From NCBI GenBank assembly GCA_000697055.1, contig JNDT01002264.1, positions 62,001-126,000 of the forward strand: DNA of 64,000 bases, in the 5' to 3' direction. This stretch comes from Saksenaea vasiformis B4078. Its lineage: Eukaryota > Mucoromycota > Mucoromycetes > Mucorales > Saksenaeaceae. Shown here piece after piece: positions 1-13,016 of this stretch; position 1 is the stretch's first letter, and each line of letters starts with the position of its first letter. The translations under genes were made by a program, and so were the position numbers. The notes below the pieces were generated by a model, which did not search any database, had not been told where the DNA came from, and saw nothing but the letters and a program-made list of their open reading frames with translations.

Positions 1-2414
1 AATGTTTAAATGCTCCATAGTTTACTGTGAAAACGCTTTTGCGTACCTATCGACTGCTAATTGACTTAAAAATGTATTTTGCTTTTCAACCGGACCTGGA
101 TAGCACGGTTTTATGTTTCTGATCCACTACATCGATAAAACTGAAGTATATGCGCAGCAACAATATGATGTCAAAGGGCTTTAGGTTCTGTCAGAAGTTA
201 GCGAGAGAGCTCCCCTGCAGACGTGAATTCCTATCTGTACATCTTTCTGGAAGTTATGCGCATGAAGCATGCTGGGCGGGAGGCGGATCATAAAAATGGT
301 AGATAGGTACACGATAGCTCTAAAGGGACGCAAAACCGACCTTGAAAGCGTTACTCGTCAACAACAGTTTTTTTTTTTAAAAAAAAGAATATACGCCAAA
401 TTACAAAGCGTCATATCTATTGGGGAACGACCAACCTAATGACGATTGAACGCACAATACGATGGCTTGTCTATTTGCTAGACTAATTACAGAAGGGTCA
501 TTCAAGCATAGTCATAGAAACAGGGTAGGCATAATTATGCAGAGCAACGCTCTCCGATCCTAAAAAAATTATTCTTCTAAGATTGAGATGAGCATTGCAG
601 TAATACGTTCAGGTACTCGACACAATCATCCTATTTCAAATTAGTGGCAGTGCGTACGGAAACTCTTAGTCGGCGGTAATAAGAAAGACCCAACTTCAGG
701 GTGACTTGCTCTCTTCGAATTTTTCCTTGTTTGCTTGTCGTTGGTTTCTATGTTTAGGATGCCTGTATTTTATAGGCTGAAATTGCTTCATGTGTTCTTG
801 TGCTATTTTTACAGCTACTGAAACTTTACAAAAGCTCAGAAAAAGGGAAAAAAAAGACGTGGCTAGCGTGGTCCACATTAGCATACGTAGGCGCAGGTAC
901 GTACAGTAATAGGAATAATCCTAATATACGCTATGAGGCAAATAAAGACTAATCAAACGTCCTACATCCCTATTCGTATTGTTGCTGTAGGCCTTATAGT
1001 AGTATTGAAGAATCATTGTTCTCCCTGATACTGGCTCATCGTTTCCTGTTTCATGCGGAATAGAAGCCAGCTTTCTAAATTGAAGACAAGGAAGCCATCC
1101 GCTGTGGCATGTACTTCATTCTTCCTCTTCTAAAAATATTGAATTTGAGCCATGTCATCCGTTTACTGTTTTATATGTTACACGTATCGTAGTACGCCGA
1201 TACCGATCGTCGGCGATTCTGTACACTACGTCCTGAGGTCGTACTGCTGCTTTCCGTTGTGTATCCCAACAATGAGATAACGCGTTAAGAGTTCGTACCT
1301 ATGAGAAAACCACCTCGAGAGATGATACAGGGAGAATAAGAAATCATCAGCAGAGCGTGCAGCTATCCATCGCTCGGGGGTGTCTATTCATGTCGGTTTG
1401 TGTTAGAGATACGTAGGTTACTTCCGTGGGACTGACTCACTTGGAAGACTGTTAACTTTGTTTAACCTTGTCATTTGCATGGGAGGACATCATGGATATA
1501 GTATTTCAGAATATCCTAGTATAGCTTTCATAACCGTTCTAAGTATAGAGTCCTCCTGCGAAAGCAGTTGGCCCTGCATTCATTCCAAAACGCGTAGATG
1601 CAAACGGTAACATCTATTTGAGCTGGAAGAGCGTTCTATGGTATTTTCTTTAAAAAAAAGTTAAGCTTGGGGAAGTTGTTATTGAAACAAATGGATGTGC
1701 AGGCAAAGATGACATGCAGGTTCTTATGAAACGCCATGTGAAGCATCCAGGTAACTTCTTCCATTGAACGGAGTTCAAACGAAACGGGTGGAGCCATTCT
1801 TCATCCGCTCAGGATGTATCCCCAAAATAAACTGCCCCAGCTTGCCAAGGTGCTAGATGCGGTACAAGGATACACTTAGATTCTTTTATAGATATCCGCG
1901 ATACTGTCTATCCACCCAGAGCTCTCTTATCTACGTGTAGATATACTCAATAGCTACTGGCTGCGCATTTAATATGTTGCGTTAATGTTTCATCCTACTT
2001 CTCTTTGGATGATTGACAATTTCTATAAGAGAGAGAGGGAGAGATGTGCTTTTTTAATCTGGTTGAGGAGATCAAACAAAAGCAGGATGGTCACCGGATC
2101 ACGGAGTTAGTAAATGGATGTCGAAAACAGAAACACCCAAGCCAGTGGCTAAGTCATCGGGTTACACACACCTCAGGGCTTTGACAAGGAGTATGCGATG
2201 GAGCGGAATGGAAACGTCGGGAAAAGAAAAAAACAAAATATAGAAGAAGGAAGGGAAAAGAAGATATAATACAGTACGGCATAATTACGTCGTAATGTGA
2301 TCGGAAGTCATGGTTATTTTAAGGAATAAATGGGGAGTAATCACGTCTTTTTTTTTCTTCTTTTTTTTTTTTTTTCGGCAGAAGTTGTTTCACAGCAGCC
2401 TCATCCGGGAGCGC
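1..2414. other. Intergenic stretch without recognisable gene
   Basis: No reading frame here resembles a known protein and none shows a spliceable series of exons. The only longer frame (696-884, minus) is low in complexity and has no homologue I recognise. A GA-rich run lies near 2027-2045 and a long poly-T run near 2347-2375. I saw no tRNA-like cloverleaf. The DNA is AT-rich, like the other spacers in the window. Confidence 0.6.
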
Positions 2415-2422
2415 TATAAAAA
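2415..2422 (+). promoter_or_regulatory. TATA box upstream of the solute-binding-like protein gene
   Basis: TATAAAAA sits in a GC-flanked context (GCGC before it) about 80 bp upstream of the ATG at 2498. That suits a core promoter element for this gene. The poly-T run just upstream (2347-2375) may be a nucleosome-depleting element; this is inference. Confidence 0.5.
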
Positions 2423-2497
2423 TCTGGGCTTCGAAGACTTTTCCGCTTTTTCTTTCATTCTATCCGATCGCTACTATACCCTTTACTTTATCTTAGG

Positions 2498-4542
2498 ATG
2501 AAGCGCGATCATCTTCTTCTGTTATTTATACTTTCTATCCTATTGTCCGTGGTATATGCCCAAGATACGACAGCTGGAGAACAGCCGACAGGAGGAACGC
2601 CTACCGGTGCACCATCAGGAACAGCAGGTACGCCTACAGGACAAAGCGTAGCAACAACCGATGCTGCTCCTACCACCCCAAACGCTCCCACTACGACAAA
2701 CGCTGCCACAACAACAAATGCTCCCACAACAACAAATGCTCCTACAACCACTACAAACGCTCCCACTACGACAAGCGCCACAACGTCTTCCGCAGCCCCG
2801 AGTGAGACCGATTGTTTCTCGGCCGATCCGTTTTCGAAAACAGACTACTTTGGTGGCAATAAACTATCTAACTTATGTGAGTTCTTACTTCTTTAAACGT
2901 GGTTAAACTTGGATACTGAACTTTCTTTTCCCCTGTACCTGTCATAGCGAAGGACGCTCAGTTCAGTGTAGAATATACAAACACATACAAGGCTGTATAT
3001 AATAAGGTGCTAAACGAGCATTACGTTTTGCACTGCACCCAAAATCCACCCAACTTGACCGATTATCAATCGAAAACCTTCATCCGTATTCCGGTAACAA
3101 ACATTGCAGCCATTGACACGCGGGCCCTTGGATATCTGGACGTAAGTTTAATTTTATATTCTTGGCCAAGTGCGCTTATCCCGGGTCATAGTTACTCAAG
3201 AAAACCAACCATATTGTCTATGTGGGTAATGTCAGCAACGTCACTTCACCCTGTGTTTCGCCCATGCCCGAACTCTTCAACACCAGTGCCAAGGTCGACT
3301 ATAGCAAGTATGATCTCGGTATCTATCCCAGCAGCGCACCGAATGACCCCAAGGGCGTCGGTCTCGGCATCAACTTAAATTCAAGTCCTCTTGCGGTAAG
3401 TTTCTTTGGTTATTTGTTTTTGATATGGGCAAAAAAACTAATCTTTTTTGTGGGTCCGGGTATCAGCTTGCTGAATGGGTGAAATACTTTGCGCTCTTCA
3501 CAAACCAAGAAAAAGAGTCAGAGCAGATCTTTGACAATATCAAGTACCAGTACGAAACCTTCCGTGACAGCATCAATGGTGCCACCATCGATTATAAACG
3601 GAATGTGACCTTTATGTCTTATGACCCCATGTCAACCAAATTCTCGGTGTTAACGGACCAATATTTCAAGAATCTTACTGCCGACGCCGGTGCAAATCTA
3701 ACCGCGCCGACGTTGGCCAATCCTGGTGACCCATCAACGATGAAAGGCCAGCTCCAAAATGCATCCATTGTTTTCGACTTGACTCCTGCTTCCGTTTTCA
3801 AAGATTCCTTTAATGACTGGCAACAGTGGATTGGTTATTCAAAGGATGACATCTCTCGTGCCGCAAATCAAGCACTGGAAAGATTCAAGACAGTCAAGCC
3901 ATATATTAACGATCCCAACGCGCCACCTTTTGAACGTCACAACCAATTATGGCGATTGGATCTGGTAGCTAAACAAGGTGCAACAGGTAAATCCAGCGCT
4001 TGCGAAAAAAAAAAAAAAAAACCGGAAAGAGAAAAGAAATGACTTACAGTGTTTCTTTAGATTGGTGGACTCGTGGTTTTGCTCGCCCAGATCTGATGAT
4101 TCAAGATATGATTCAGGCGCAATTCCCCGATTTCTTCAAGGGTGGACGAGATCGTATGTTTTTGCGTCACTTCTCTGATAACGAAGCCAGTCGTGAAGCC
4201 AATCAGAATTCGTACCAGTGTAACCTGGACAACTTTAAACGAGCGGACCGCATTCAGTATGCCAACCATGCACAAGACGCACCGTCTCTGGAGATCAACA
4301 ACCAGTTTCCTTTGGCAGGTATCATTGGTGGCGGTATTGCCGGTGGTTTGGTTGCTTTGGCCTGTCTAGCAGCTTGTATTGTGATGTTGCGACGAAAGAT
4401 CAAGGATCGTACAAGCAACCGATTCACACCCCTACGTGAGGACCCTTTGGCGATGGATGATAAGGAACCCATGATGTTAATGGAACCCACACATGAACAA
4501 ACTGGTCGTTTAGGCGGATCAGGTAGCAGAGAGATGGTTTGA
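2498..4542 (+). CDS. Membrane-anchored solute-binding-like (periplasmic-binding-protein-like) surface protein
   Basis: Five exons: 2498-2876, 2948-3141, 3192-3395, 3467-3986, 4061-4542, giving 592 residues with consistent phase. Residues 1-22 are a signal peptide ending at Ala. Residues about 25-105 are a Thr/Ala/Pro linker with repeated TNAPTT units, probably O-glycosylated. The ectodomain (about 115-510) resembles the TroA/BtuF-type solute-binding fold found as eukaryotic surface proteins: it keeps the pattern of an early Tyr-rich strand, a VPxxxIAxxxT-like strand, and a helix with LFTNQEKE/IFDNI. A glycine-rich transmembrane helix covers about 515-542, followed by a basic stop and a tail of about 50 residues. 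It should sit in the plasma membrane with the binding domain outside. Ligand unknown (iron-siderophore or cobalamin in bacterial relatives). The fold assignment is from pattern recognition and is moderately sure; the exon structure is solid. Confidence 0.72.
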
Positions 4543-4569
4543 AATGTACATATAAACTTGTATAAATAT

Positions 4570-4600
4570 AAAAAAAGAAAGAAAGAAAGAAAGAAAGAAG
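4570..4600. repeat. AAAG microsatellite in the 3' region
   Basis: A run of tandem AAAG units lies just after the stop codon of the solute-binding-like protein gene, in its 3' untranslated region. Confidence 0.8.
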
Positions 4601-4749
4601 AACGTGTACCAGATGAAAAATGGAGTGTAACACATGGCATCTTATCAGTGTCACTCCCCGCACAACCAAAAAAAATTGACATATAAAAGTCTCCGCTCCA
4701 TTTTCTGCTTTTCTTCCTTTCTTCATTTTTTATACACAAAATTTTTGAT

Positions 4750-5013
4750 ATGTTCCCTCTTGCAACCGTTGTCCCCGCTACCTGTGAACTCTGTGGAAAC
4801 TGGCTTCCTCATCACCAGGTGAGAAAACACACTTGAACTACTACCTCTTGGATCACTCACATCAAACAGGATTCGTGCCCACGGAAAGGTGTCCACCCCT
4901 CCCAGTGGTCGTGCCCCAAGGAAGAACAAGACGACACACAATCCGATGGTCCGATACATACTATCGAAGAGGACGACGACGTTTCTTGCAGCCATTTCTT
5001 TCAACTCTCTTAG
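4750..5013 (+). CDS. Possible small Cys-rich protein (70 residues)
   Basis: Two exons, 4750-4818 and 4870-5013, joined by a canonical GTGAG...CAG intron of 51 bp in phase 0. The product has CELC near residue 14 followed by HH, then CPR and CPK pairs and an acidic stretch (EEDDD). This could be a small zinc-binding protein, but I recognise no family. Support is the clean intron and the Cys/His pattern; the frame is short, so it may be spurious. Confidence 0.33.
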
Positions 5014-8000
5014 TCGTCTTGGAATTTTCCGTCGCACACATGTCCAAGCAAAACCAACTCTCTTTTTCTATCATGTAACATACCATTTTTTTTTCTCGCT
5101 GATATTCTTGATCTTCTTATACATAGTATGTCATATTCCCCCCTCTCCTTCTCTTTCACTATCATCACCCATGTCCTTCTTTACTGCTTCCACACTATTT
5201 CATTTTTTTCTATTTATCTTTTTATCTTATTTTACCGTCATGCTGGCACAAATCGGCGGTTCAGGTACAGCAGAAAGTGACTCATATCTTTAAATGGAAA
5301 TCATGACATGTTACGTGTCATTTATGCAGTCCTGATTGGTTGCGTTGTTTTAAATGAGAACCGTTGGAGTCATGGTGACTCCAACGATCAGCATTGCATT
5401 CGGAATGGGTTTTCATTGGCGGGTAGTACACAAACCATACAACAACAAAACGTCCGTTGTATAGGATAACAACATGGTGAAAACTTTTTTTGTTTTCGTC
5501 GCTGACCAAAAAAAAAAAAAAAAGAAAAAAATCGTGAAGAATAAACATCAGTCTTGCATGATCAACACCTGACTTATGAAACTTGGTTCCTCGTGCGTCA
5601 TACTCGAGTCTATTCCACAAACGGTTTTTGAAAATGAAACTTGATTGTCCATCATCACCCATCCACTGCTTAAGCATAACGGTCGTTTCGGGTTGCATTC
5701 CGATACATGTCTTGTAAGATCCTATACCTATGCAACCTTCGTATTACGATTTAACTATCTGAGCAGTCTGTGGACATCCATCCGGGAAAAACAAACGTAC
5801 CTTCGTTCTATTAAAGCTCTTTCATAATTTTTAGTTACACCACAATGTTTCTGTTTGATTAGCCAGAATGCAAAGATTCCCTTTTTCCTTGTGATCATTT
5901 TCGCACGCTCACGTTGTCTCTGTTTCATCTACATATCATCGAGCACTGAACCTGGGACGGGTAACCGCATCAAGGAAAGCTTAACTGCAGAGAGGGTGGA
6001 AAGCCATCAAACAAAGACTTGTGCTCCCTTGTGACAGAAAACATGGCAGTGACGAGGTCTCGAACGAAAACTGTCAAAGTAGATCGTGTCATTTTGAAAT
6101 GAGTCATTTGTACATAATTAATGTTGTTCACCGTACTGCTTAATTTTGCATCGCCGCTCATGAAGCTTACGGGTCTTCAGCCCTCTTGTGCATGCTCTCC
6201 TTCAGAAGACAATGTATACGCACATCCACAAGCTGCCTAACGCTTCTTTAAGAGAAAATGATGTTCTTCTTGCGCGCTTGTCTGCTGCTTCGCGGTTCTT
6301 TGGTTCGGGCATGGTATGCTGTGTGTAACTCTAACCTTATTGCGTAAAAACCATTAATGCTTTTTTTTTGAAAATCAGAATAAGGGGCTGGACAGAGTAT
6401 GTGCAAAATGCTGGATTCCGAAGAAACATTTTGAGTCAGCTAACTATCGATGGATGCCAAATAGCTCTTCCAGTGACGAGCAGTAATTTTTTTTCTGCAG
6501 AGAACGAGACGTCTTCCGTCAATTTAAAGGTGTAATGTAGAATCGGAACGCGTAAAATAGCAGTATTCACAGGGGGCGCATGAACCTTTATTTTTTCTTC
6601 GGCTTTGCTTTCCCAATAAAACATCCTCGGTACATACTGAGATTCATTATACGCGCAAGAGCTCGTCTCTCTTGACCTACTGTTTAGATCCTTAGTTTTT
6701 TGAGAAAAAAGCGCACGGCCACGTTCATGTCAGCCATCGATCACACCACGCATTCCCACTGAAATGGTGTGGGGCATGATACCCACAAATGCGTGGGATT
6801 ATCTTATGGACACAGCATGTATATAGCTTAGCGTAAGAACGTTCTCAATAAACGGTATATCTACAGAGAAATTACATTGAGCTGCCGCGATGCAAAAAGA
6901 TAACTATAGAGATGGGGACCCTCATATGAGAGTTTACTCATTCGTCCTTTCTACGCTCTTCAAAGCTAAGTGACTCTTCATTCAAATCTAAAAACAGCTC
7001 AGAATGTTAAACTTTGCTTTTTTCAGGGAGTTTCGTAGAATCAGTCAGGAAACAGTGCAGATTTCCGAATCCTCATTAATGGCAACTCCAAATTCAAGAC
7101 TATAAACGACATTTGCATCGCCTTATCTAGAGGTATTTCTAATGCCTTTTCGTTGCGTATCTCGTGAATTCTGCAGGTCATTCACGACCCTTCGCTGCTG
7201 CTCTTTATTGAGCAGGTTCGTTATAGCACCGGTGTGGAAGAACCGACACTTCAGAAAATCCCTGATCGTCCTTCCTGAATTTCAGACACATTATTGTATT
7301 CATCCCCCTCCAAATGAAGTGGACGAATACCGAAAGATCAGTACCTACTAATGGATAATCTTCTTATGTACTAGTTATTGCGGATATATTATATATCGCG
7401 GATATCGACGTGCTTGCCTATCTTTATTGAATCTATCATTAGACGCATTTTAAATGAATTTTACGTACCTAGAGGTTGATTATAAGGCTTTTACTTAACA
7501 TGAATCTTTTTCCCAATGGATCCAAAATTTATTCATGGCTGGTCTATAGAGAATACTCGAATATGATCCTTCGTTTAACCAGAGAGTATTCCCGCTACGA
7601 ATTGTGTGTTGTCTGCTTGAAATACGCACAAATGGAACATTTGATGAATTACCTTCATGGTGAATTATCTTCATGAGTGTATGCTATCCTGGCATCTACG
7701 AATGGTTCGGTATGGGAACATACGATAGCACAAAAATGCATTGATGTAAAAGAAGTCTATTGTCGAGTGTAAAGTAATCCTTAGCGGGTATAAAAACTCC
7801 CTTAAATACTGCAATAGCCCCTCTTTGATATCCAGTATGTATTTCCCAGCACAAGTTGAAGTTGATAAAGTCTCTGAAAATTGGATGCAGGTGGCAAGCA
7901 GTCGTTACGGGTCTCCGACTCTATTTTTGGGCAGCATGGGATGGGTTTCTAGAAGTGTAATGGTATTGGTTGTCATATGTTTTCGCATAATTCAAAATAA

Positions 8001-8461
8001 CTTGAATGTCGGCCGTCTTTCCTCTGTGGCTATTTTTATAAACTTTGCGTCCCTCGACCACAGACCTTGGTTCAAGACGATCCAAAAATGCAACACACTA
8101 ACAATGGGCAATTAAGCTGACTACTCCTCAGCGCCAGATTCATTTGGAGAAAAGACCAAACGACCTTAAGCAACGCAAAATTTACGAGGGAAATCTAGTC
8201 AACTCTAACTCTTCGGGATTAGATAGAATGTAGTCCTTGGTCCAGAAGTACACCTGTTATCGGACTGGTGCCCCCGGATTTCTTCCTTTCCAACAAGAGT
8301 TTGTTACACTTTCGCACGGCTGAAGTAGAAAAAAAGGGAAGTTATTTATATTACTTTTTTTTTGTCGCATGCTTGCGTTCATTGGAAATGCAAGTAAAAA
8401 ACAAAACAAGAAAATTGTGTTCATCGGATTAACAAAGGCAAGACAGAAAGTTGCTGTGCAA
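5014..8461. other. Long gene-free spacer (about 3.4 kb)
   Basis: Several short open frames occur (for example 7825-8115) but none has a recognisable family, intron structure or codon pattern like the neighbouring genes. Homopolymer A/T runs are frequent. I see no transposon ends, tRNA or repeat array. Confidence 0.55.
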
Positions 8462-9913
8462 TCAGATAGAACGATTATCGGCCATTGGTCGGTGAAGTAG
8501 TGATGATGTATCCATTGGCGACATACCGAATCCAACCAAGTCATCTCCTAAACAACCTTTGTCTCGTTCGATACCGATAGTTGACCAGTCAGAGCCATAA
8601 TGATGACCAGGGTATACAACAATGCGGTCATCCAACTGACCCATCACCTGCCTCAGCGTACGTTCCATCACTTTGCGATCACCACCCTGTAAGTCGGTTC
8701 GTCCACAAAACCCGCACAGAAGTGTGTCCCCCGCAAGCAATCTTGCGTTGTTAATCAACAGTGACTGGGAGCCAGGGGTATGTCCCGGTGTGTGCAGGAA
8801 CCGAATTTTGGTTTTGCCGATCTCCAGGGTTTCTGTGACATCGGTACAGGTTGGAACTAGACGATTCGCGGGAATCGAGGTATTCTGAAGAATGTATGGG
8901 ATATCTTGCGGGTGTACGTATGCCTTGATATGCGGTAATTTCTTTAGCAGGGTGCTTAAACCGGGGATCTTGATGGGAATGGTATCGTAAGGTGGAGGAG
9001 GAGATCCACCAACGTGATCAAAATGATAATGGGTTACGACAGTCGCAACAATCGTGTATCCATGTTCATCCAGTATCCGTAAGATGCTTGTCGTATCCCA
9101 TGACTACCCTAAACGTAAGAACCTCGTTATTCGCTATGTTACTTTCCCCTCCCTCTTGATCTCTCTATTTCTCTTTCTCTCCCTCTCTCTCTCATTTTTT
9201 TCCCTTTGTCTTTTAAACTTGCCGCATCCACCACCACGCACTGTTTTGTCTGTTCGTCCGCAATCACATAGATAATATTTCGCATTAATTGGGCCAATTC
9301 GTAGATGCGGTTCTGAATCGGGTTGCGAAAATTCCGATCGATTGCAATATCGCGGCCGGGAAGCAATTGCAGTATGGTTAGCCCCATGTCCTCATTATCC
9401 TTATCAACCAGTGCCTTTGCAATACGTGACACCATATGCTCAGCTTTACTAGGATCCTGCAGAAAACAACATTGAGTAAAACCCAAACCACTACTACTCC
9501 TGACACAGCCTACTTTTTCTGCAGCCATTTTGTAGTATTTGATCGCCTCATCGTACTGACTAAGCTTTACTAATGCTTCGGCATATCTATAGTAACCCTG
9601 TGTCGAAACTTGTCAATGACAACCAGTCTGCATTGTCATGGGGGTAGCCTACCTTGGCCCAGAAGGGTGCTAATTCCATAGCTCGACGAGCATCATCTTG
9701 AGCGGCTTCAAATTGACTTGTCAGCATGTAATTCGCACTACGGTTGGAATAGAGTAGGGCCAGGTATGCATTGGTACCATCCCCAGACGCTTGAATAGCT
9801 TTTGTGTATTCAGCGATAGCATCGTGGTAGAGATGTCGTTCTGACAGATCGTTGGCGCGATTCGTCAATTTGAAACTCTTCTCGTTTGGTGCCGCGGGTT
9901 GGAAAGTTGTCAT
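8462..9913 (-). CDS. TPR-metallo-beta-lactamase fusion hydrolase
   Basis: Four exons on the minus strand: 9913-9653, 9597-9514, 9456-9223, 9103-8462; 406 residues. Residues about 10-115 form tetratricopeptide repeats. From about 150 onward there is a metallo-beta-lactamase/glyoxalase II-like domain: THYHFDH gives H218, H220, D222 and H223, the HTPGHTPGS motif gives H301, LLAGDTLL gives D319, and YPGHHYG gives H360. All seven metal ligands of the family are present, so it is probably an active binuclear (Zn/Fe) thioester- or ester-type hydrolase. The TPR part suggests docking to a partner. Intron 3 (9222-9104) uses a GC donor (GCAAGT); with it the strand reads VVDASWD, as expected for the family. 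The gene is divergent from the next gene across about 380 bp. Confidence 0.88.
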
Positions 9914-10291
9914 AAGGACGAGAGAAAGAAGAAAGAAATAATAAGCAAATAAATAAATAAATGGGATGTTCCCCGCGGGACTAAAAAGGATCTTGATTAG
10001 CGGGGCTCCTTTTAGGTAAGGACAGCCCATACACAAAAATAATAAAAAACGCAAACTCTTTTTTTTTTTTCTAACAGCGGCGACGCACATGCTTTCTCAC
10101 TTGTCGTGGCCACACCGCTCGTTTCGCGCAACACAAAAACACATGTACAGGACAAGCATATTTCTGACAACACTGAACGTCGCACAACGGTATTCGATCG
10201 CTGGTCACATGTTCATTGTTGTGTGTCTAATTTATCTTCTTCTACTCCACCATCATTTATTTTTCTCTATTCTTTTTTCTTTCTGGCTGTT

Positions 10292-10750
10292 ATGTATCGT
10301 GAATGGAGTACGAGACTACAATTAATAACCCGTTTAAAATGGTATAAACTCGACGACCTACTGGATTTTGTGCACGGAGTACGTGAATGTGTGGTGTCGA
10401 GTATGGGGAAGATATCAGAAACACATCTTCCGACAAGACCTAAGACGGAGTGCCCCTTTTCAACAAAAGTCAGATTTCCTGCCCATGAAGTATACGTTTG
10501 CGAAGGTTGTGGTGAATGGGCCGAAGCGATTGATTATCTCCTCTTGACCTTGAGCGTGATCCTTTCTCCAAACAAACTGAAGCGTGAATATCCCGATTTC
10601 CTCACACAGGGTGAAGCAGAAATAATATTACTGTCTTTGATAGGCACAATCGTAAAATATGCGGAGGAAATGCAGAACGTACTGACACAATCAGACTTTG
10701 AAAGTCGTTATGGTCTCATATGGAATGATTTCTCTTCATCCCCATCCTAA
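10292..10750 (+). CDS. Unknown protein, 152 residues
   Basis: A single open frame. The frame continues upstream to 10106, but that part is low complexity and promoter-like, so the internal ATG at 10292 (MYREW...) was chosen. The product is mixed alpha-helical and contains CEGCGEW near residue 70, helices rich in Leu/Ile and an acidic C-terminus. No signal peptide or membrane segment. I do not recognise the family. It lies tail-to-tail with the CCT-alpha gene, 204 bp between stop codons. Confidence 0.5.
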   Translation: MYREWSTRLQLITRLKWYKLDDLLDFVHGVRECVVSSMGKISETHLPTRPKTECPFSTKVRFPAHEVYVCEGCGEWAEAIDYLLLTLSVILSPNKLKREYPDFLTQGEAEIILLSLIGTIVKYAEEMQNVLTQSDFESRYGLIWNDFSSSPS

Positions 10751-10954
10751 TCCTACTGCCATTCTTCTGTTTTTTCCAAAGTAAAACCTGATATCAACAT
10801 TATCATGCTATACGGGACGTAGAAATTGATTTCTGGAGATGCACGCTATGTCTTTTTGCTTGTTTGCTTTTTTTTTTTTGCTTTTCACTTTTCCCTTTTC
10901 GACCAAAAAGTTTAACTATCTGACAACACTACGTTTTATGATTGTTGTATCATT

Positions 10955-13016
10955 CTAATGTCCATGTCCATCGTCAGGATTTCCCTTGGGCTCAGGTGTA
11001 ACTAAGATAGAGCGTAAGTTAAGAGATTGAATACCTAATTAAAATGAATTTACCCTTGATCATATCGTCGATTCTCAAAATCGCAATAGCGGCTTCAGTA
11101 GCGCTCTTCAGCGATTTGATTTTAGACATAGCAGGCTCCAGGACACCTGCGCTCAAATTATCACGCACAACGCCGTTCACAAGCTCTAAACCGTAGTATT
11201 TAAGAGCACGCTTGCGCTCATCTGCGGTATCATTTAATGCAGCATTGTGGTATGCACGCAGTTTGGCGACCAATTCAGTAGAGTCTATAACTTTGGTTTA
11301 GCAAATCATTTTTCCAGCTATTCTTCTCACCCTTGGCAGCATTCACAGCCAATGTCTTGGGAATAACCAGCAATGCATTGGCATACTCTGCAATAGCCAG
11401 TTGTTCACGAGAAGCCTTGAGATTTCGTTAGTAAAAAGGAAAGAAAGCAAACCTCAAATAGTTCCATGGTACTTACAACACTTGTTGCGAAGTTTTCAAG
11501 GTATATGCTCAAAGCTGACTCTACCGCACCACCACCGGGGACAACACTGTTGCTCTCCAATGTACGCTTCACAACACACAGCGAATCGTGCAGCGATCGC
11601 TCCATTTCGTCAAGCATATAGTCATTGGCACCACGCAAAATGATGGAAGCCGAGTTCTGGATCTTGGTTCCCTTGACCAAGATACATTCATCGTCCGAGA
11701 TGCGCTCTTGGACAACTTCTTCTGCTTGACCGAGATACGATGGCTCGAAAGTCTCTTCACCCTCAAGATTAGCGAGTGTAGAGATGAAGGAAGCACCTGT
11801 TGCTTTAGCAATACGCTTTAAATCCTCCTTCTTGCATCGACGAACAGCCATTGCACCAGCTTCAACAAATTGCTTGAGACACAAATCGTCAATGCCCTTG
11901 GTAGTCAGGATGACGTTGGCACCAGCAGCCAGGATCTTCTTGATACGTTCTGTAGTGATCTCGATCTCTCTGTGCTCCACTGAATCAGCTCATGTCTATC
12001 TTTCTTTACAAGAACGTACCTCTTTCGGATATCTTCCAATTTGTCAGGGTCGTCAATGACAATATTGACACCAAGGTGCATTCTTGCCTTTTGAAGGTTC
12101 ATGTCCAGACAGGCAATCTTTGCATTCTGAATTCGGGTCTTCATGGCCTGCGAAGCCACAGTGCAGTTCAGAGCATAACCGCGGACGAAGACAGATTCAC
12201 GACCAGATTTGCCATGTGCCTTCAGAATGTTCACAGCTTTAACAGGGTATTTGGTCTCGCCACGAACGTTGGTGGACTTAACAGCCAGCATGGCTTCCAC
12301 AGCAAGGTTAGCAAAGAAATCGGAATCGCTTTTTAGACAAATGTTAGCCTGTTTTGTTCCTCTTTTTTAGTTACTTATGAAACTTACGATCCAATGATTT
12401 TGCTGCTCATCGAGGTCTTGGCAGCGTTGACCAGACATTCCTTTCCCAATGTGTCCACCTTGACAGCCATCTGTTCTGCAATAAACTTGCATGCAACCTT
12501 GGAGGCCAATCGGTAACCCGTGATAATGGTGGTAGGATGAATCTTATTCTTGACAAGTTCGTTGGCGCGTTTCAACAATTCGGCAGCGATGACAACAACG
12601 GACGTGGTTCCGTCACCAACTTCACGATCTTGTTGCTGTGCAAGTTCTACAAGGACCTTTCCGGCAGGATGCTCAACTTCGAGTAGCTGCAAGATAGTAG
12701 CACCATCGTTACTGATGGTGACATCCTACAAGATTACGTCAAACATTGAACATCTGATGAGACAGCAACTTACACCAATTTCATCCACCATCATCTTGTC
12801 CAAACCGACAGGTCCCAAGGAACTTTTGACGACATTGGCAATGGATGCTGCAGCAAGGACTAGAAAAAAAATAAGTTCATCATCTGCTGTCAAATAGCGA
12901 GTCGAAAGTACTGAGCTCTCCGGAAACTATACTGTACCATTGCTAGATCGCACATCCTGACCGGTGGTACGTTCTCCTCCAAGAAAGAGTGATGAGTTTT
13001 TGTCGCGTTGGAACAT
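10955..13016 (-). CDS. TCP1: T-complex protein 1 subunit alpha (CCT-alpha chaperonin)
   Basis: Eight exons on the minus strand: 13016-12938, 12859-12774, 12725-12388, 12328-12020, 11969-11477, 11415-11331, 11284-11054, 11001-10955; 555 residues, the usual length. It is a subunit of the cytosolic double-ring TRiC/CCT that folds actin, tubulin and other proteins using ATP. Visible hallmarks are [12 protein letters not shown], the nucleotide-loop NDGATIL, the catalytic GDGTTSVV, the apical-domain [13 protein letters not shown], and VVPGGGAVE near the C-terminal equatorial domain. The match is to the alpha rather than other CCT subunits ([20 protein letters not shown]). The C-terminus ends in a Gly/His-rich tail. 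Junction 4/5 is AG|GTACG...CACAG|AGAG; this choice restores IRKREIEIT. Confidence 0.97.

Noticed and set aside
2509..2781. Minus-strand frame rich in Val/Gly
   Set aside because: It is the complement of the Thr/Ala repeat in exon 1 of the solute-binding-like gene; low complexity only.
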